From NCBI GenBank assembly GCA_030512295.1, contig JAULSR010000002.1, forward strand, positions 3,410,001 to 3,474,000: 64,000 bases of DNA. The letters are read 5' to 3'. Shown piece by piece: positions 46,460 to 58,798 of this stretch; position 1 is the first letter of the stretch; each line of letters starts with the position of its first letter. This stretch comes from Bombardia bombarda (Eukaryota > Ascomycota > Sordariomycetes > Sordariales > Lasiosphaeriaceae). The translations under genes were made by a program, and so were the position numbers. The notes under the pieces were generated by a model. That model saw only the letters and a program-made list of their open reading frames with translations. It was not told the origin of the DNA and made no database searches.

Positions 46460-48217
46460 ATGGGCAACAACTTATCCAGTGATAAAAACACAGTCAACAT
46501 CAATTTCCGCAAACAATTAAATCGCGCTCAGAGCGGCAAGATCATGACTACCAACGGCCGCCTCTCAGTCGCGGGCGACGAGGAGGCGAATGAGGTGAGC
46601 CCATTGCTGGGCAACGACTCTGGGTTCACGTCGCGGGGGGAAACCGAGGATCACCACCACAACGAATCGACAAGCCAACATGGCCCCGCCTGGCGATTCT
46701 TTTTTGACAACAAAGGCACCCCCGGCACCAACAGCCCGAATCCTTTCGCAAAGTATCCCGCGCAGGCGTGGAACGTGGTCAAGATCACGCTGCTGAGCTG
46801 TACGTATTGCCGTAACTGGATCCACACTTACATACGCACACCCGCTATAACGTTTCTAACATGCCCAAATTTTAGCTTGGATCAATCTCTTGCTTGTCGC
46901 TGTTCCTCTTGGAATATTCGCCGGTAAGCAGGAGTGGGGCGCCACTTGGGTGTTTTCGCTCAACTTCTTCGCCATCATCCCCTTGGCTGCTGTGCTGTCG
47001 TTTGCAACAGAGGAGATAGCAAAGTGCCTGGGTGAGACTCTAGGCGGTCTCGTCAATGCTACCTTTGGCAACGCTGTCGAGTTGATCGTGCGTATACCTC
47101 CCTTTATCTATGCTCTTAAGAGACATATACTAACAGAACTCTTCCACAGGTGAGCATCGTTGCGCTCAACGCAGGCGAGATTGAGGTTGTGCAGGCCTCC
47201 ATGCTGGGCTCCATCCTGTCTAACCTCCTCCTCGTCCTCGGCATGTGCTTCTTCCTCGGCGGCATCAAGAACATGCGCGACGCCAACGGCCGCAGCACCG
47301 AGCAGAGCTTCGCCTCGGGCACCGCCCAGACAACATGCTCGCTCATGGCGCTCTCGTCCGCCTCCATGATCATCCCCGCCGCCCTCTACAACAACCTCAG
47401 CACCGCCCAGGACGACGACAAGGCCAACAGCATCCTCGTCCTCTCGCGCGGCACCGCGGGCATTCTCCTGCTGCTCTACTGCATGTACCTCTTCTTCGCG
47501 CTACACACGCACAGGCGCTTCTTCGAGCCCGAGGCGCAGACCGACGTCGATGGCGGCGCCATCAGCGGCGGCGGCGAGGAGGAGGCCGAGCCTATTATTA
47601 ACCCCTGGTCCGCTGCTGCGGTCTTGATCGCGACGACTGTCGTCATCTCGGTTTGCGCCGACTACATGGTGGACAGCATTGACGAGATCGTGGCGTCGGG
47701 CAAAGTCAGCAAGAGCTTTATCGGTCTGATTTTGATCCCCATCGTGGGCAACGCGGCCGAGCATGTCACCGCTTGTGTGGTGGCGGTAAAGAACAAGATG
47801 GATCTGGCCATGGGCGTGGCGATTGGGTCGAGCATCCAGATTGCACTGCTTGTGACGCCCGCGCTGGTCATGCTTGGTTGGGCTATTGGACAGCCTATGA
47901 CTATGCATTTTGAGACTTGTAAGTGCTCATCTTTACTACTATCGGGACTCTGGCTGTTTTATGGTTGCTAACGAGTATACAGTCGAAACAATTGCTTTCG
48001 CTCTCTCGGTCATGGTTGTTACGTACACTGTCCAGGACGGAAAGTCTAATTATCTTGAGGGAGCTATGGTAAGTCAACCCGTCTATTTGTCTTCATGGGT
48101 GGAAATGTGTGTGCTGACAGAATTATGTAGCTCATCGGTCTCTACCTCATCATCGCGCTCGCCTTCTGGGCTAGCCCGTCTTCGGCCTTGGATAAAGCCA
48201 TGGCTCTGATTCACTAG
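46460..48217 (+). CDS. VCX1: Vacuolar Ca2+/H+ exchanger (CAX family)
   Basis: Vacuolar membrane antiporter that drives cytosolic Ca2+ into the vacuole with the proton gradient. Five exons: 46460-46799, 46876-47087, 47150-47918, 47983-48068 and 48131-48217; 497 aa. The intron before exon 3 has a perfect TACTAAC branch at 47128. The N-terminal 110 residues are a hydrophilic regulatory tail. The duplicated ion-binding motifs are present: GNAVELIVSIVAL at about 178 and GNAAEHVTACVVA at about 384, with their essential acidic residues. An acidic loop (GGGEEEAEPI) splits the two halves. About eleven membrane segments are visible. The C-terminus is short (LDKAMALIH). The yeast orthologue is regulated through calcineurin; no such site was identified here. 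Confidence 0.95.
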
Positions 48218-49327
48218 ATGTGAGGGGAGAAGTGAAGCCATTTACCAGGAAAAACACGACACGATACACTAACCTCGGTTCTTTGAGTGTCTCCTGTTTG
48301 TTCTTTGTGATTTGCATATATAGGTACGGTTGTCTCAGGCTGTGGCTGAAGCACAGGCGGGCAGGAGTGTGATCAACCTTGTGGGCGGCACAACTTTGAG
48401 AGAGGGGCCACAAAGTCCCTCCTGTATTTATATTGGGTACGCGTATACCAACTTTTGGGCCGGTTTCCTTTGTCTTTCTGTTTTGTCATTTCTTGGGCGG
48501 GAAATGCTCAAGTCAGGTCGTTCATGTCTACGCACTTACTTATCTTGGGCGGCTGGCTGGTTATTACTGGGAGCTATTACCCGGAGTTCGTTGGCTTTTT
48601 CTTGTGTCTTTTCATATCTCTATTTGTTTTGTCATTACTACGAACTGAATATTAAAAAAGTTCTTTTTTTTGGGAGAATCGTCTGGTCCGTGGTACTATG
48701 TGATTTGGTGTGCTTACTGTTGGGTGTATCAGGAGGCTAACCAAGTAGTGAGACTTTACCTCTAGGTATGCACATATCACCCTATGTATCTACCCCGCGT
48801 GGTGTCTTTTGAGCAGGTATTCTCCAAGACCCGTGCATGTACATTAGTTGCGTTGGTGTCTGAGGCTTTCTGGATGGCGGCCCGGGAGGCGAGGCTAGCG
48901 TGCCTTAACTGTACTGATCGATTGATTGATGCAAGGCATTATTATGTATGCCTGACTGGCTTGTCTGCCTAAGTTGAGTGCTTGCAGCAAACAAGCATAG
49001 CCGTTTGTGGGGTTTGCATGGCATTGCATGCATGCATGCGGGTTGTTTGCAAACCTTACAAATACGAAGGAAACAACAACTAAATAAAGCAAACTCTCTC
49101 TTCTCAGTAACATAAGGAGATTGTTGCACGTACATAACATGCTGCTTATTCGCATTAGTTTAATTGGTAGTTATTTTTATATTGGTTTCAATCCGAACTA
49201 AGCGGCGATTTCATCTGATGTTCGGATTAAAATGTTGCCTATATGTACTATAGCGCCCTCCAATTTTCTCAACCAATTATCGTGGGCTGTCGATTCAGCC
49301 TCACTTGGGATTGAATCTGTTCATTCA
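48218..49327. other. Intergenic region before tRNA-Pro
   Basis: 3' flank of the Ca2+/H+ exchanger. Contains a short GCAT repeat at about 49020-49038. Small open frames between 48330 and 48972 are not supported. Confidence 0.5.
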
Positions 49328-49399
49328 GGGCTGATGGTCTAGCGGTATGATTCTCGCTTTGGGTGTGAGAGGTCCCGGGTTCAATCCCCGGTCAGCCCC
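49328..49399 (+). tRNA. tRNA-Pro (anticodon TGG)
   Basis: A 72-base gene without intron. The acceptor stem GGGCTGA pairs with TCAGCCC, with discriminator C. The A box is TGGTCTAGCGG. The anticodon stem CTCGC/GTGAG encloses the loop TTTGGGT, giving anticodon TGG. The T arm and B box read GGTCCCGGGTTCAATCCCCGG. CCA is not encoded, as expected for a nuclear gene. A T-rich stretch follows about ten bases downstream, suitable for Pol III termination. Confidence 0.97.
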
Positions 49400-49912
49400 C
49401 TCAAGTTCTTTTTGCCCTCTTGCCCCCTTCTGTGAGCCCGGAAAGAAAAATCACATCTGTCTTGTCTGTCTACTTTCTTTCCATCATGATATTTTGCATG
49501 GTATTTTGTCTTTGCAATTAACCTCACTGCCCTGCTTACCTACCGTTCACTCGCCAACACCCATGCAAACCAAATGATTATAACAAAGCTGTTCCTTTTA
49601 TTTGTTGTTATATACATGTCCCCTCGCCCCAACCAACATGATGGCATTCTTCATCCCTCGCATGCCGTCCACCATAGCAGTATGTATATATGTATTTCTG
49701 CATGTAGGATTCCCTCCATCCCCCAATCAACAATGCATATTCCACTATCTAGTATCAAGTTTTATCTACTGGCTAAGTAGGCAATTAAAGAGTAACTAGT
49801 AACCCACGCTTTCACCATCCGCATGCTACAAAATTACAGAGAAAAGGTCAAGAACACCGAAGAAGTAAGTGTAAAGCAAAAAAAGACAGGTCCCTGACCA
49901 CCTCACCTCACC
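49400..49912. other. Intergenic region between tRNA-Pro and Sec3
   Basis: No gene seen. Probably holds the Pol III terminator of the tRNA gene and the 3' UTR of the convergent Sec3 gene. It ends in the CACCT array that overlaps the Sec3 stop. Confidence 0.55.
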
Positions 49913-49922
49913 TCACCTCACC
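49899..49922. repeat. CACCT pentanucleotide array at the Sec3 stop codon
   Basis: Four to five copies of CACCT/CTCAC on the + strand (GTGAG on the coding strand) span the stop codon of the Sec3 gene, so the last two residues and the stop come from the array. Confidence 0.9.
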
Positions 49923-52900
49923 GCCGCCGCAAACGCACTCTTAACCTCCGCCCTCGGCCACTCAAACAGCACATCCCCACCATATACATCCGTCGTGATG
50001 CCCCCAATCCTCAGCTCCACGTCACCATAAAACTTCTCGCACTCCCTCAACACCCGGTTCACCAAATTCTTGCTGCTCCCCGCCTGGCCCGGCTCGTCGT
50101 CCCCGAAATGCTTCTCTACTCTCTTCCTCAACGTCTCAACCCCCTTCCTGACCTCGCGCGCATCATACGCGCCCAAGATCTTGTTGAATGTTGCCTTAGA
50201 GTTACTCGGCTGCGCCGCCACCGTCGCGGCCGTCTTGCCGCTCGCAAGCTGCGCCTCGATGTTCTCCAAGTACTCGAGCAGTTTACCCAGCGGGCGACGC
50301 ATTACGGCATTGAGGTACAATCCCATGTGCTCGGCGAGCTCCTGCTGCGCTGCCTCCTTCCAGTCATCAAGCACCTCAAGGTGTCTTGTGTTGTCTACCT
50401 CCTCGAGGTAGTGGTTCATGTTCTCGATGAGCAGGATGTGGAAGTTGAGCGCCTCCTTGTCTTCGGGGTCGGCCGTCGAGTTGGCGGTTGTCGCAGGGCC
50501 CGCGGCGCCGACAGCCGGGTTCTCACGCGCGATGACCTTGAGCGAGTCGAACATGGTCTTGAGGATACGGTCGTACTCGCGGTCGACGAGGCGGCGCACG
50601 CCCAGGTTCTGGTCCGCGCCCGCGAGCATGTTTTCGACCGCAGTGAGGAACTGGGGGAAGATACGCATGAAGTGGATGACACCCTTGCGCTTCTTGATCT
50701 TGACCTTTGTCTCCTCGATGGCGCGTACTTGGTCGTCAACAAACTTCTTGAACTTGGCCTCTAGGTTGCCGTGAAGCTTCTGCAGCACGTTGTTGAGGAA
50801 GTCCTGATTAGACTGGCTCATATCCGCCATGCTACGCTCCAGCGTGGCGAGGACACCCACTCCTTGTCTAGAAAACAGGTTAGCAAAACAATCATCGTAA
50901 CAACAACAGGGAAGCACATACAGAGGATCCATATTCAACACCCAATCCATCAACTGTTGCAGATTCTGCTCCAAGAACTGGAATACCACCTCCATAGCCC
51001 TCGTGACCCTTCTCGCGAGCTCACGATCCGGCTCCATCAGCCTATGCCGCTTCAAATCACCACCCCGACGCTCCCTAGGCCTCGATGCCGCCACCAGATC
51101 CGGGAAATCCGCCTGCTCGAGCGTCGTCGCGTGAAAGAAATCCACAATGAAATTCTGCTCCATCTCCACCAGCGGCAGTAAATCATCCAGCACCCCCGCA
51201 AACACCTCATACGGAATTGCCCTTCCATCTGTCGGGGTTGTCTTGTCCACCAGACTCGGGCGGCTGCTGCCCTCGCCGAGCGGCGACCGTAGACTCCTCG
51301 CCAGCGTCTGGCTCCTCTTCACCGTAAGCTTCCGGGCCGTGGTCGCGAGTCCTTCGTCCTTCTTCTCCTGCTGGCTCGTAAACAGCAGCTCGCTCTCCTC
51401 GCCCGTCGTCTTGCGCGCGTTCTTCTTCCACGCCTCCATGGCTTCCCTGAACTCGGCCTTGTAGATCGGGTGGCACTTGTCCTGGTAAATCTGCACCACG
51501 CGGTTCCAGTTATCCAAATCGACGTCTCTCGCGTACAACACAAGCGGGCTATACATCCACAGCATGTCCCTCCCGGCCTCGTGGTTGCGCGGATCGATCT
51601 TCTTGGATAATGCCCCATCCAGCGCCATCTTGGTCGCCCTAAACGCCTCGTCAAACTGCCTCGCCATGAACTCCACTAGCCTGCGCATAAAAAGCTCGCT
51701 CCCGGACAAGTACATCTCCTTCTTCTCCTGGACGATGCGCATTTTTCCGTAGTCGCCGTTGAGCCCAAAGGACTGGCTCTCGTCCTCGCTTTTCCGGGAT
51801 TCGCCATTGCCCATCGCGGGATCGATCTTGAGCATGGCCTTATACAACGTAACGAGCGCGTTCTCAATCTCTTCAATCCCATTAGCACTTTCCAGCGGCG
51901 CATCTCTGAGAGCAGCAAGGTCTTGCTCGCTAATGGCGCACGTCTGGAGCAAGGACTCGAGCTCCTTCTTCAGGAGCTTCTGATTCGCCGTCTGCACCTG
52001 CAAACCCTGGCCTTGAGCCTCAATGTACGCAATGTCATCCGAAAGAGTCTGAAACCCACTTAGTTAGCCCAACACCTCACAGTCAACCACACCAAGACCA
52101 ACATCAGCAAACTCACCGAAAGCTCAACACTGTACAGCGTCAGCAAGTTATCCAGCTCATCACACTCATCAATCGCCACATCAATCCCCTTCTTGATCGC
52201 CTCAACCCTCTCATCCTCCTCCTCAAACCGCGCCAGCCAGCCACCCGCCTGCGCCTGATCCAGCTCCCGATCCAACTCTGCCCGCATCTCCTCAAAGCTC
52301 TTCGCCCGCATCTGCTCCCCGGGCACCCAGCCAAAGTAGTCCAGCCACTTAGTAAACTCAGTGCTACGATTGTCCAGGATGGACGGGTCGATCCCCAGCG
52401 TCGCCAGATACTTGCTGTCGTTACCAGCCACAATCGACCGCTGGGACTCGGCAATCGTAGACAGGTCTTCCCCCTTCTTCTCCTTAAGAGACGATTGAAG
52501 ACTGCCCGGCCTGCTGACGATGCTGCTGCTGTCGGCGCCCGCAGCGGTACCGGCACCCGGCATGGTGACCCTGACCTCGGGGATCCCCGACTCAGAACCC
52601 CTGTCCGTCGCCGTCTTGGCTGGTGGTTCCAGGCCCGGCGTAGGCTCCGGCGTCTTATGAGAGGACACCGGTCTTGGCGGTGCCGGTACCACGCTGGTGA
52701 TGCCGTCGGGGCCGTCGCTGCTCTTGGGCTGGTTCTGACGCAGGCGCTCTGCCGCACCACCCGGCCTTGGCTTAAATGCCGTTGCTGCCGCTGCCGCCTT
52801 CCAGAAAGCACCTGCAATGTCTCCCCTCGACTTCTTTTTGATCATAGGCCCAAGCCCTGGCCGGCTATCCTCGACCTCAACGGGAGACTCGGCCGGCGTG

Positions 52901-54340
52901 TCAGGAGGTGGTGGGGGCGCGGATATAGCCGAAATAATAGAGACTGGTGTACCAGCAGAGGGGGTAGGCTGAGGAGCCGGAGCAACATCAGCTTTGGCAC
53001 TATCGTTCTGCGTTGCAGTCTCGACCGGGGGCACCGCCGCGGGGTCTGGCCTTCTAGGTGCCGAGCTCTGGCGAGGCGACATCCTGGACATGCTCCTCGG
53101 AGGGACGGGAACAGGGACAGGAATAGGATTCGAAGGCTCCCGACGCATGCCCGGGCTCATGAGCGGCGCTGGAACGAGGTCCCTATCGCCTTGTTGGGGA
53201 CGCAGAGGGTCCATTGGGGGCCGTTTCCTCTGGGGTGGCCTTTCCTCGGCGGTAGGTGCACCAGGAGGTGGTTGGGGCTGGGGAGGCTCGGGGGTGGCAT
53301 TGCTGGACCCTCCTCCTCCGTTCACCATGACGCCATTCCTCGACCTGGGACGCAAACTGGCCGCATCTTCTCGACTGGGTGCCATTGATGTGGCCACTGA
53401 ATCCTGGCTCTTGTTGCTTGACGCTAGGCGCCGCAGAGGTTGCTGCAGCTGCTGCTGGTCGTTATTTGACTTCCGCCCCGAGTCGAAACTTCGCGGCGCA
53501 GGGGATTCCCTTCCATTTTGTTGCGGCACCAAGGGGCTGCGGATAGGCATTCTTTCTGGGAACGAAGTGACGGGTGTGCCCTGGGCGCTCATGGGGGCGC
53601 CGCCAGCACCGCCATTGTACCCCGACGAGATGGAGACATTCCCGCTGCTGGGGTTGGTCTCGAGCGCGATCGGTCTGGGGGGCGGAGGTCTGTCCTGTCT
53701 GCGGGGCGCCTGCGCACCACCTAATACCTGGTCAAGCTCGCGCTGGTCGAACCCCGCCAGCATGGGCGTGCGCCCGCCCGTGTACTTGCTGTAGATCTTG
53801 ATTAGACTAGCGATGAAGAACTTCTTTTCCTTGTCCGTCTGCGCCTGCCAGTAGTACGGCTTGCCGAGGGTGATGATGAAACCGACGTCGCCGGCCCAGT
53901 CGTGGAAGTTGGGGTTGGCCGTTGGGCTGGTGAAGGACTCGATCCCTGTGAGGTCGTCGAGGAACCATGTCTTTCCGATGGAAAAGGTGCCATTGGGATT
54001 CTCCTTGGACTTGTGTATACGGACGCGGCCCGACTTGCGCACGGCGACGATGATGACGCGGGGCTTCTCGGCCTGGGGGGTCCTTGCCTGGGGTGGCGGT
54101 GGTGCTGTCGGGTGTGTTGAGAACTCGACTATCCTAATATGGGTGATGTATGTCTCGAGAGCTGCAAGGGTCAGTCAAGCCATATACAATCATGGTCATG
54201 GTCGCCGACTAAAAAAATAGCGGGTTTTCCTTACTCGATCCGTCTTCGTCTCTTTTCATAAAGCAGCTGTCAATTATCCTCCTCTTCTCGTCTTCGAATC
54301 GCTCGGCCCTGCTCATCTCGCGGCCATTACTCGTCGCCAT
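49913..54340 (-). CDS. SEC3: Exocyst complex component Sec3
   Basis: Spatial landmark subunit of the exocyst, tethering secretory vesicles at growth sites such as the hyphal tip. Four exons (54340-54235, 54161-52117, 52048-50922 and 50867-49913), 1410 aa, usual for filamentous fungi. The N-terminus (MATSNGREMSRAERFEDEKR) leads into the PH-like domain that in yeast binds PI(4,5)P2 and Rho1/Cdc42: VAVRKSGRVRIHKSKEN, then GKTWFLDDLTGIESF and GFIITLGKPYYWQAQT. A Pro/Ser-rich disordered stretch covers about 190-560. A coiled-coil Sec3 core follows (GWVPGEQMRAKSFEEMRAEL, later VELMARQFDEAFRATK-like helices), then the helical bundle with MDPL/QGVGVLATLERSMADM. The 54-base third intron has no stop and is a multiple of three, so it reads through as CCCYDDCFANLFSR-like residues unless removed. 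Confidence 0.95.
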
Positions 54341-55468
54341 GGCGCCCAAGATGGAGCGCTCCAGTCAAGCGTCGGCCGTGTTGCGTGGTTCATGAACATT
54401 CGTCTGTCTTGTCGTCGTCAGTCGTCGTCAGGTGAAAGGCTACGAGTCGCGAGGGCACTGCACCATGGTTGGGAGCACCAGCCGTAAAATCGATCGGGGG
54501 CGCGGGACGCTGCGCGCAGACTTCGGCTGGGGTATCGTCCAAAAAGGCGGCAATGGAAGAAATCGAGTGTGGACAGATGGCTGCCCAAGAGCTACCCAGG
54601 TAGCTATGCTATGGCGATGCCGTGGATGTTTTGCTGGGACACCAGTTGGAGTTGATTGAGGCCTGGGCTGTCGCTTGGCTTGCCCCTGTGACGGCGGTCC
54701 AAGGATGGATGAGCTAACTCCGTCGAAACCCACTTCTGTATTCCTCGAATCCAGATCCTGGATAGAAGAGGGCCGTGCATAAGGTGCACTGTCTTGGCTG
54801 CCGAAACGGCACTGTGGCTCAAGTTGCTCACTCCGGGGCGGCATCTCCCGCCTTCGGCTTCGGTTTCATAAGTAGGTTTCCTTCAACTTATCTATATTAA
54901 TCTCGTCATCCTGTTCTCCGGATGCTTGTGATACTCTCTCGTGGTTACATTTTTCATTTTTCCGTGTGTTGTCGCTGGGAATCCCTTCCTTTCTTGGTGA
55001 TCGCCTTTGAAGTGCAATTATATCCCCAGTGACCCCTAGTGACTTCCCAGACACTGTGCGGAAACGTAGGTAATGTTGTAGAACTTGGAACAGTGTACTC
55101 GAAGCGTTTCATACTGCCAACCCCTTGAAGCTCCTCTTTGCATTCATACTCCTACACGTGTACATAGTGCAGGTAAGTTGCATAGAGATAGATAGATAGT
55201 ATGGATATACATTTATTCTCTTAAAACCCACCCAGTAGAGCATGTGTACGATAGAATAGTTCTAGTATCCTATACGTCCCAGTAGTATGTATGCATCGGC
55301 TTTTTTTTATCTATCCTACCCGCATAACAAAGCAACCCACCGGAACCTGAACAGAAAACGAGGTCCGTGAACCTCTCATAGTTAATATCAAACCATGCAC
55401 CCAAGACCAACAACAAAATTCGCTCCCAACACACCACCGCAACACGAACCCCATAACTCCCTCTCCCT
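54341..55468. other. Intergenic region upstream of Sec3
   Basis: Promoter of SEC3 and 3' flank of UTP14, both on the minus strand. A GATA tetramer run (ATAGATAGATAGTATGG) occurs near 55185-55200. No further gene is supported. Confidence 0.5.
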
Positions 55469-58254
55469 TTACATCATGGGCTTGGTCATGGGGGCGATGA
55501 TGCCCTGCTTGATGATGACGCGAGGCTTGGTTGCGTCTTGGAACGTCTCCTTGGTCGTCCACTCGGGGCCGACAGGCAGGCGCAATGAGCGTTCGTACTG
55601 CTGCTGGGACTCGAATGGGAAGGGCAGGTTCGAGGCGAGGTACTTGTCGTTCTAGATATCAATCCCATATTAGTAAACATCATAAATATTGATCAAGAAA
55701 TACTGACCTTCTTCGTCCTCTTCTCATTAATAATGACTCTCTTGAGCTTAAAGTCCTGGCGGTCCTTCTTCTTGATGCCCTCCACCTTGGTCATGAACCT
55801 GCCCTGGTGGCGGTTCTTATCGCGGGCGCTGACGCCATCACCGACCCAGTTGCCCCAACCAGGAAGCGTGTTATCAACCTCCTTGTCGCCCTCTTCCTCC
55901 TCCAGCTCAGCCTTCTCCCGCTCGAATTCGCCGACAATGTCCTCTCCCGCAAAGGCGCGCTTGATCAGCTCCTGGTCACGAATGGCTATGGGGAGGTGGA
56001 TGGTATCCTCGTCCTCCGACTCCTCGACGTCAGCCGTGGTTATGGTGGCCTTGTTGCCCTCAGACGCTTTGCTGGTGCGCTTAGAAGGCTTGGTGGCAAG
56101 CATGGCAGCGTTAGACAGGTCGAGCTCATCGACCCTGCCGCCCCTGGTCGCCTTTTTGCTCTTGCGACCCTCTGGTGCGGCCCGAGACCAAGCCCCAGCA
56201 GCGCCGGGGGCAGCAAGCGTTGGCTCAGGTTCGGGGGGTGCTTTTGTCTCTGCCGCCGCCGCCACTGCTATTTGCTTAGCCGCAGCCTTTTTAGTGCTTG
56301 CCGGCTGCTCCATAACCTCTCCATTCTTGTCTTTTATCAGGAACGGGTTCTTGGGCGTTTTTGTCGCAGTCGTAGGCTTGCCCATGCCAAATTGCCGGCG
56401 GCCGATATCTGTGTCGGCCAGGTCGTTGGCCTCCTCCTCATTATCGGAATCCAGATCGCGGCGAATTTGCTCCACGAGCTCGTCGTTCTCCTTCTTACGC
56501 AGCTCCTCGCCCCGCTGCATGAACTTCATCTGCATAAGTGCAGATCTGGGCTCATCGTCCTCGTAGGCAGCAGCACGGTTGAGTTCTTCCCGAAGTTTGC
56601 GCTTCTCGTCAAAGGCATCCCCACCTCTAGAGTCCATTGACGCATCCGAGTCTTCGTCAGAATCATCGTCATCATCTGACCCCTTCTTCCGGCCTTCAAC
56701 ACGGCGACGGAGCTCGTCCTTCTTTTGGGCCATCTCGGTAAGACCAGTCCGGAAATCCTCATCCCAGACAGCTCGTCCGGCCTTTTTGCCGAGCTTGGCC
56801 CACTTGCTCTCTCTGTGCTTAGTACCTACTCTCTCAAGAGCTCGCCTTCGGTCTTGGGCATCGCGCTCCTCGTCCGAGTCGATCTCTCCGGCTTGCGCAA
56901 GTGCTTCATGCGCCGCTTGCTCGTCGTGGAAAGCCTCCTTGCGATGAATACGGCGGAAAGCTTTACTCTTGATCTTCTTGATGCGCTTCGCTCTGGCTTG
57001 TTCGCGGGAATGCAACTCTCTTTCACGGCGCTTTTGGCGCTGGAGTTCCTTCAGCTCGGCTTGTGATAGCCCGGCTTGCTCGGGGGTACCGTCGGGCTGG
57101 ATCTCCTTTTCCGGTTTCGAGCTGGGCCCAAGGCCGCTCTCCTCCATAATGGCTAGGATAGTCTGCTCCAGCTCTGTGCCAGCTGCCTTCTGAGTTATAG
57201 GCAGCAGCTCGCCGTTATCAAGCCCCTTGTCTTGAGCATTTTGGGCGAGGGGAAATACCAGATGGTCGGCGCGTCTATTATGCTTGACAGTGTCAATCCA
57301 TCTCTCCAAAGTCTCGGAAGTCTTCTCGTAGGCAGCGCTCCGGAGCAGTTGATCTTGTTTCCGCTTGGGCAGCGGAACGGCAAGCTTCTTAGAAGAGCCA
57401 GGCTTGGTAGCCTTTCCTTCCTTGTTCATCAGCTTGAGAGACTTCTTGATATGGGGGTCCTTGACGCCGAAGAGCCCGAGATCACTCAAGCTGAGCTTGG
57501 ACTTTGGCTTTAATCCCGCGTCGTCGTCGTCGTCCTCATCATCGCCTCCGAAGCCGGCAATGATATTCTGCAGAGCGTCCAACTTGGAGGGGTCTTCCTC
57601 GTCCTCGTCGTCTCCGCTGTCCATGGACTCATCGCTCGGCTCATCGCCCGACTCCTCCCCCTCGACCTCGTCAGACTCGTCCTCCTCGAACTGGTCTAGG
57701 GCTGTAGCGAGATCAATTGCGTCGGATCCCAGCGACTCGGCGTCAGAATCATCCTCGTCAGATTCATCCTCGCCTCCCTTATTCGCCTTCTTCTTCTTGC
57801 TGCTAAAGGCGTACTCGTCGTCGCTCTCGCCAAAGGCCTCGTCAGAGTCGATATCCGAGTCCTCGTCGTCCGAGCCGACACCTACGTGCCATTCCTCGCT
57901 GTCGCTCCCGCTGCCCGAGAAACCATCGAACTCGTCGTCATTTTTCCTGGCCCTCTTCTTGGCAGGCGCATCTTCGTCGGCATTGTCGTCGTCGCCGTCG
58001 TCTTCGTCGTCGTCATCGTCGTCATCGCCGTCTCGGCCCCTCTTCTGGGGCCGCTCTTCGGGCTCCTCTTCGAGATCGCGTGTGCGAATTCCTTTTGTCC
58101 TGCCGGCGGGGACCTGGGCTTCTGCTAGGGCGAAAGCATCGAGAACCTTTGCGTTGGAGTGGTTTCTCGACTTTTTGATGTTCTTTTGCTTCTTGGCGCC
58201 GCCAGAGTCTGCATTCGGCAGCAGCGACCTGCCGTGGGCTTGGCGGCCTGGCAT
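55469..58254 (-). CDS. UTP14: U3 snoRNP-associated protein Utp14
   Basis: Nucleolar subunit of the SSU processome, needed for 18S rRNA maturation; in yeast it binds and activates the DEAH helicase Dhr1. Exon 1 (58254-55708) encodes 849 residues and exon 2 (55651-55469) the last 60, with a GTCAGT donor; 909 aa. The N-terminus MPGRQAHGRSLLPNADSGG leads to extensive acidic tracts between about 70 and 260. Conserved Utp14 blocks follow: ETLERWIDTVKHNRRADHLV, AKRIKKIKSKAFRRIHRKE (about 415-435), KNPFLI near 635 and LPGWGNWVGDG near 798. RQDFKLKRVIINEKR continues into exon 2. The protein ends KPRVIIKQGIIAPMTKPMM, the family's typical C-terminus. Head-to-head with mL41. Confidence 0.96.
57965..58030. 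repeat. GAC/GAT trinucleotide-rich acidic tract in UTP14
   Basis: A near-continuous run of GTC/ATC/TTC triplets on the + strand encodes Asp and Glu residues of the first acidic tract in Utp14 (roughly residues 75-95). It is a low-complexity coding repeat. Confidence 0.85.
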
Positions 58255-58798
58255 AATGACGGCCTTTTCTCGCGGTCGATAGAGATGGGCGTGAGAGTGA
58301 CAGAGACAGGCAGAAACGATGTGGTTGGCGTTCTCTCAATGGTAACGGGGCTAAACACAAACTACACTGTACTGCAGCTGCACTGCACTGGCTCTCCAAA
58401 TCGATTCTATTTTTTCTGCCGTCCATCACTTTTTGGCGGTGAGTGTGGGGCAGGCAACTCAACCCCGTAGCTGCAGAGGAACAGAGTCCAAAGAGTGGAT
58501 CGCTATTCGTCAATCTAAAGGCTTGGCAAGACCTGCAAGCCCGACGGCCATCCACACTGCCGGGGCCGGGGGGTTGCGTCCAGGTTCAAGTTTCAGTGAC
58601 ACCAGCTCACTGAATTTGGAGACGCGGGCGGGCGCGGGTCAAATATTTCTCCCCGCGCCGACCCTCGAAAATTAACGGGCTTCCATCGGAGCTTTACCCA
58701 GCCAAAACGACGTATCATCAATAACCACACCCGAGTGCCATCGACCCCGTCGCGCGCATTCGATACACAACGAGACTCCAAACCCGCAACCCGCAACC
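58255..58798. promoter_or_regulatory. Bidirectional promoter UTP14 / mL41
   Basis: A 544-base region between divergent start codons of a cytosolic ribosome-assembly factor and a mitoribosomal protein. It must hold both promoters. No specific element could be assigned with certainty. Confidence 0.6.

Noticed and set aside
52495..53794. Long plus-strand open frames (266-297 aa) across this interval
   Set aside because: They lie antisense to the Pro/Ser-rich part of Sec3; translations are Arg/Gly/Trp-rich composition artefacts.
55733..58282. Plus-strand open frames of 277-305 aa rich in Ser
   Set aside because: Antisense of the acidic/Lys-rich Utp14 codons; poly-Ser arises from reverse-complemented GAC/GAG codons.
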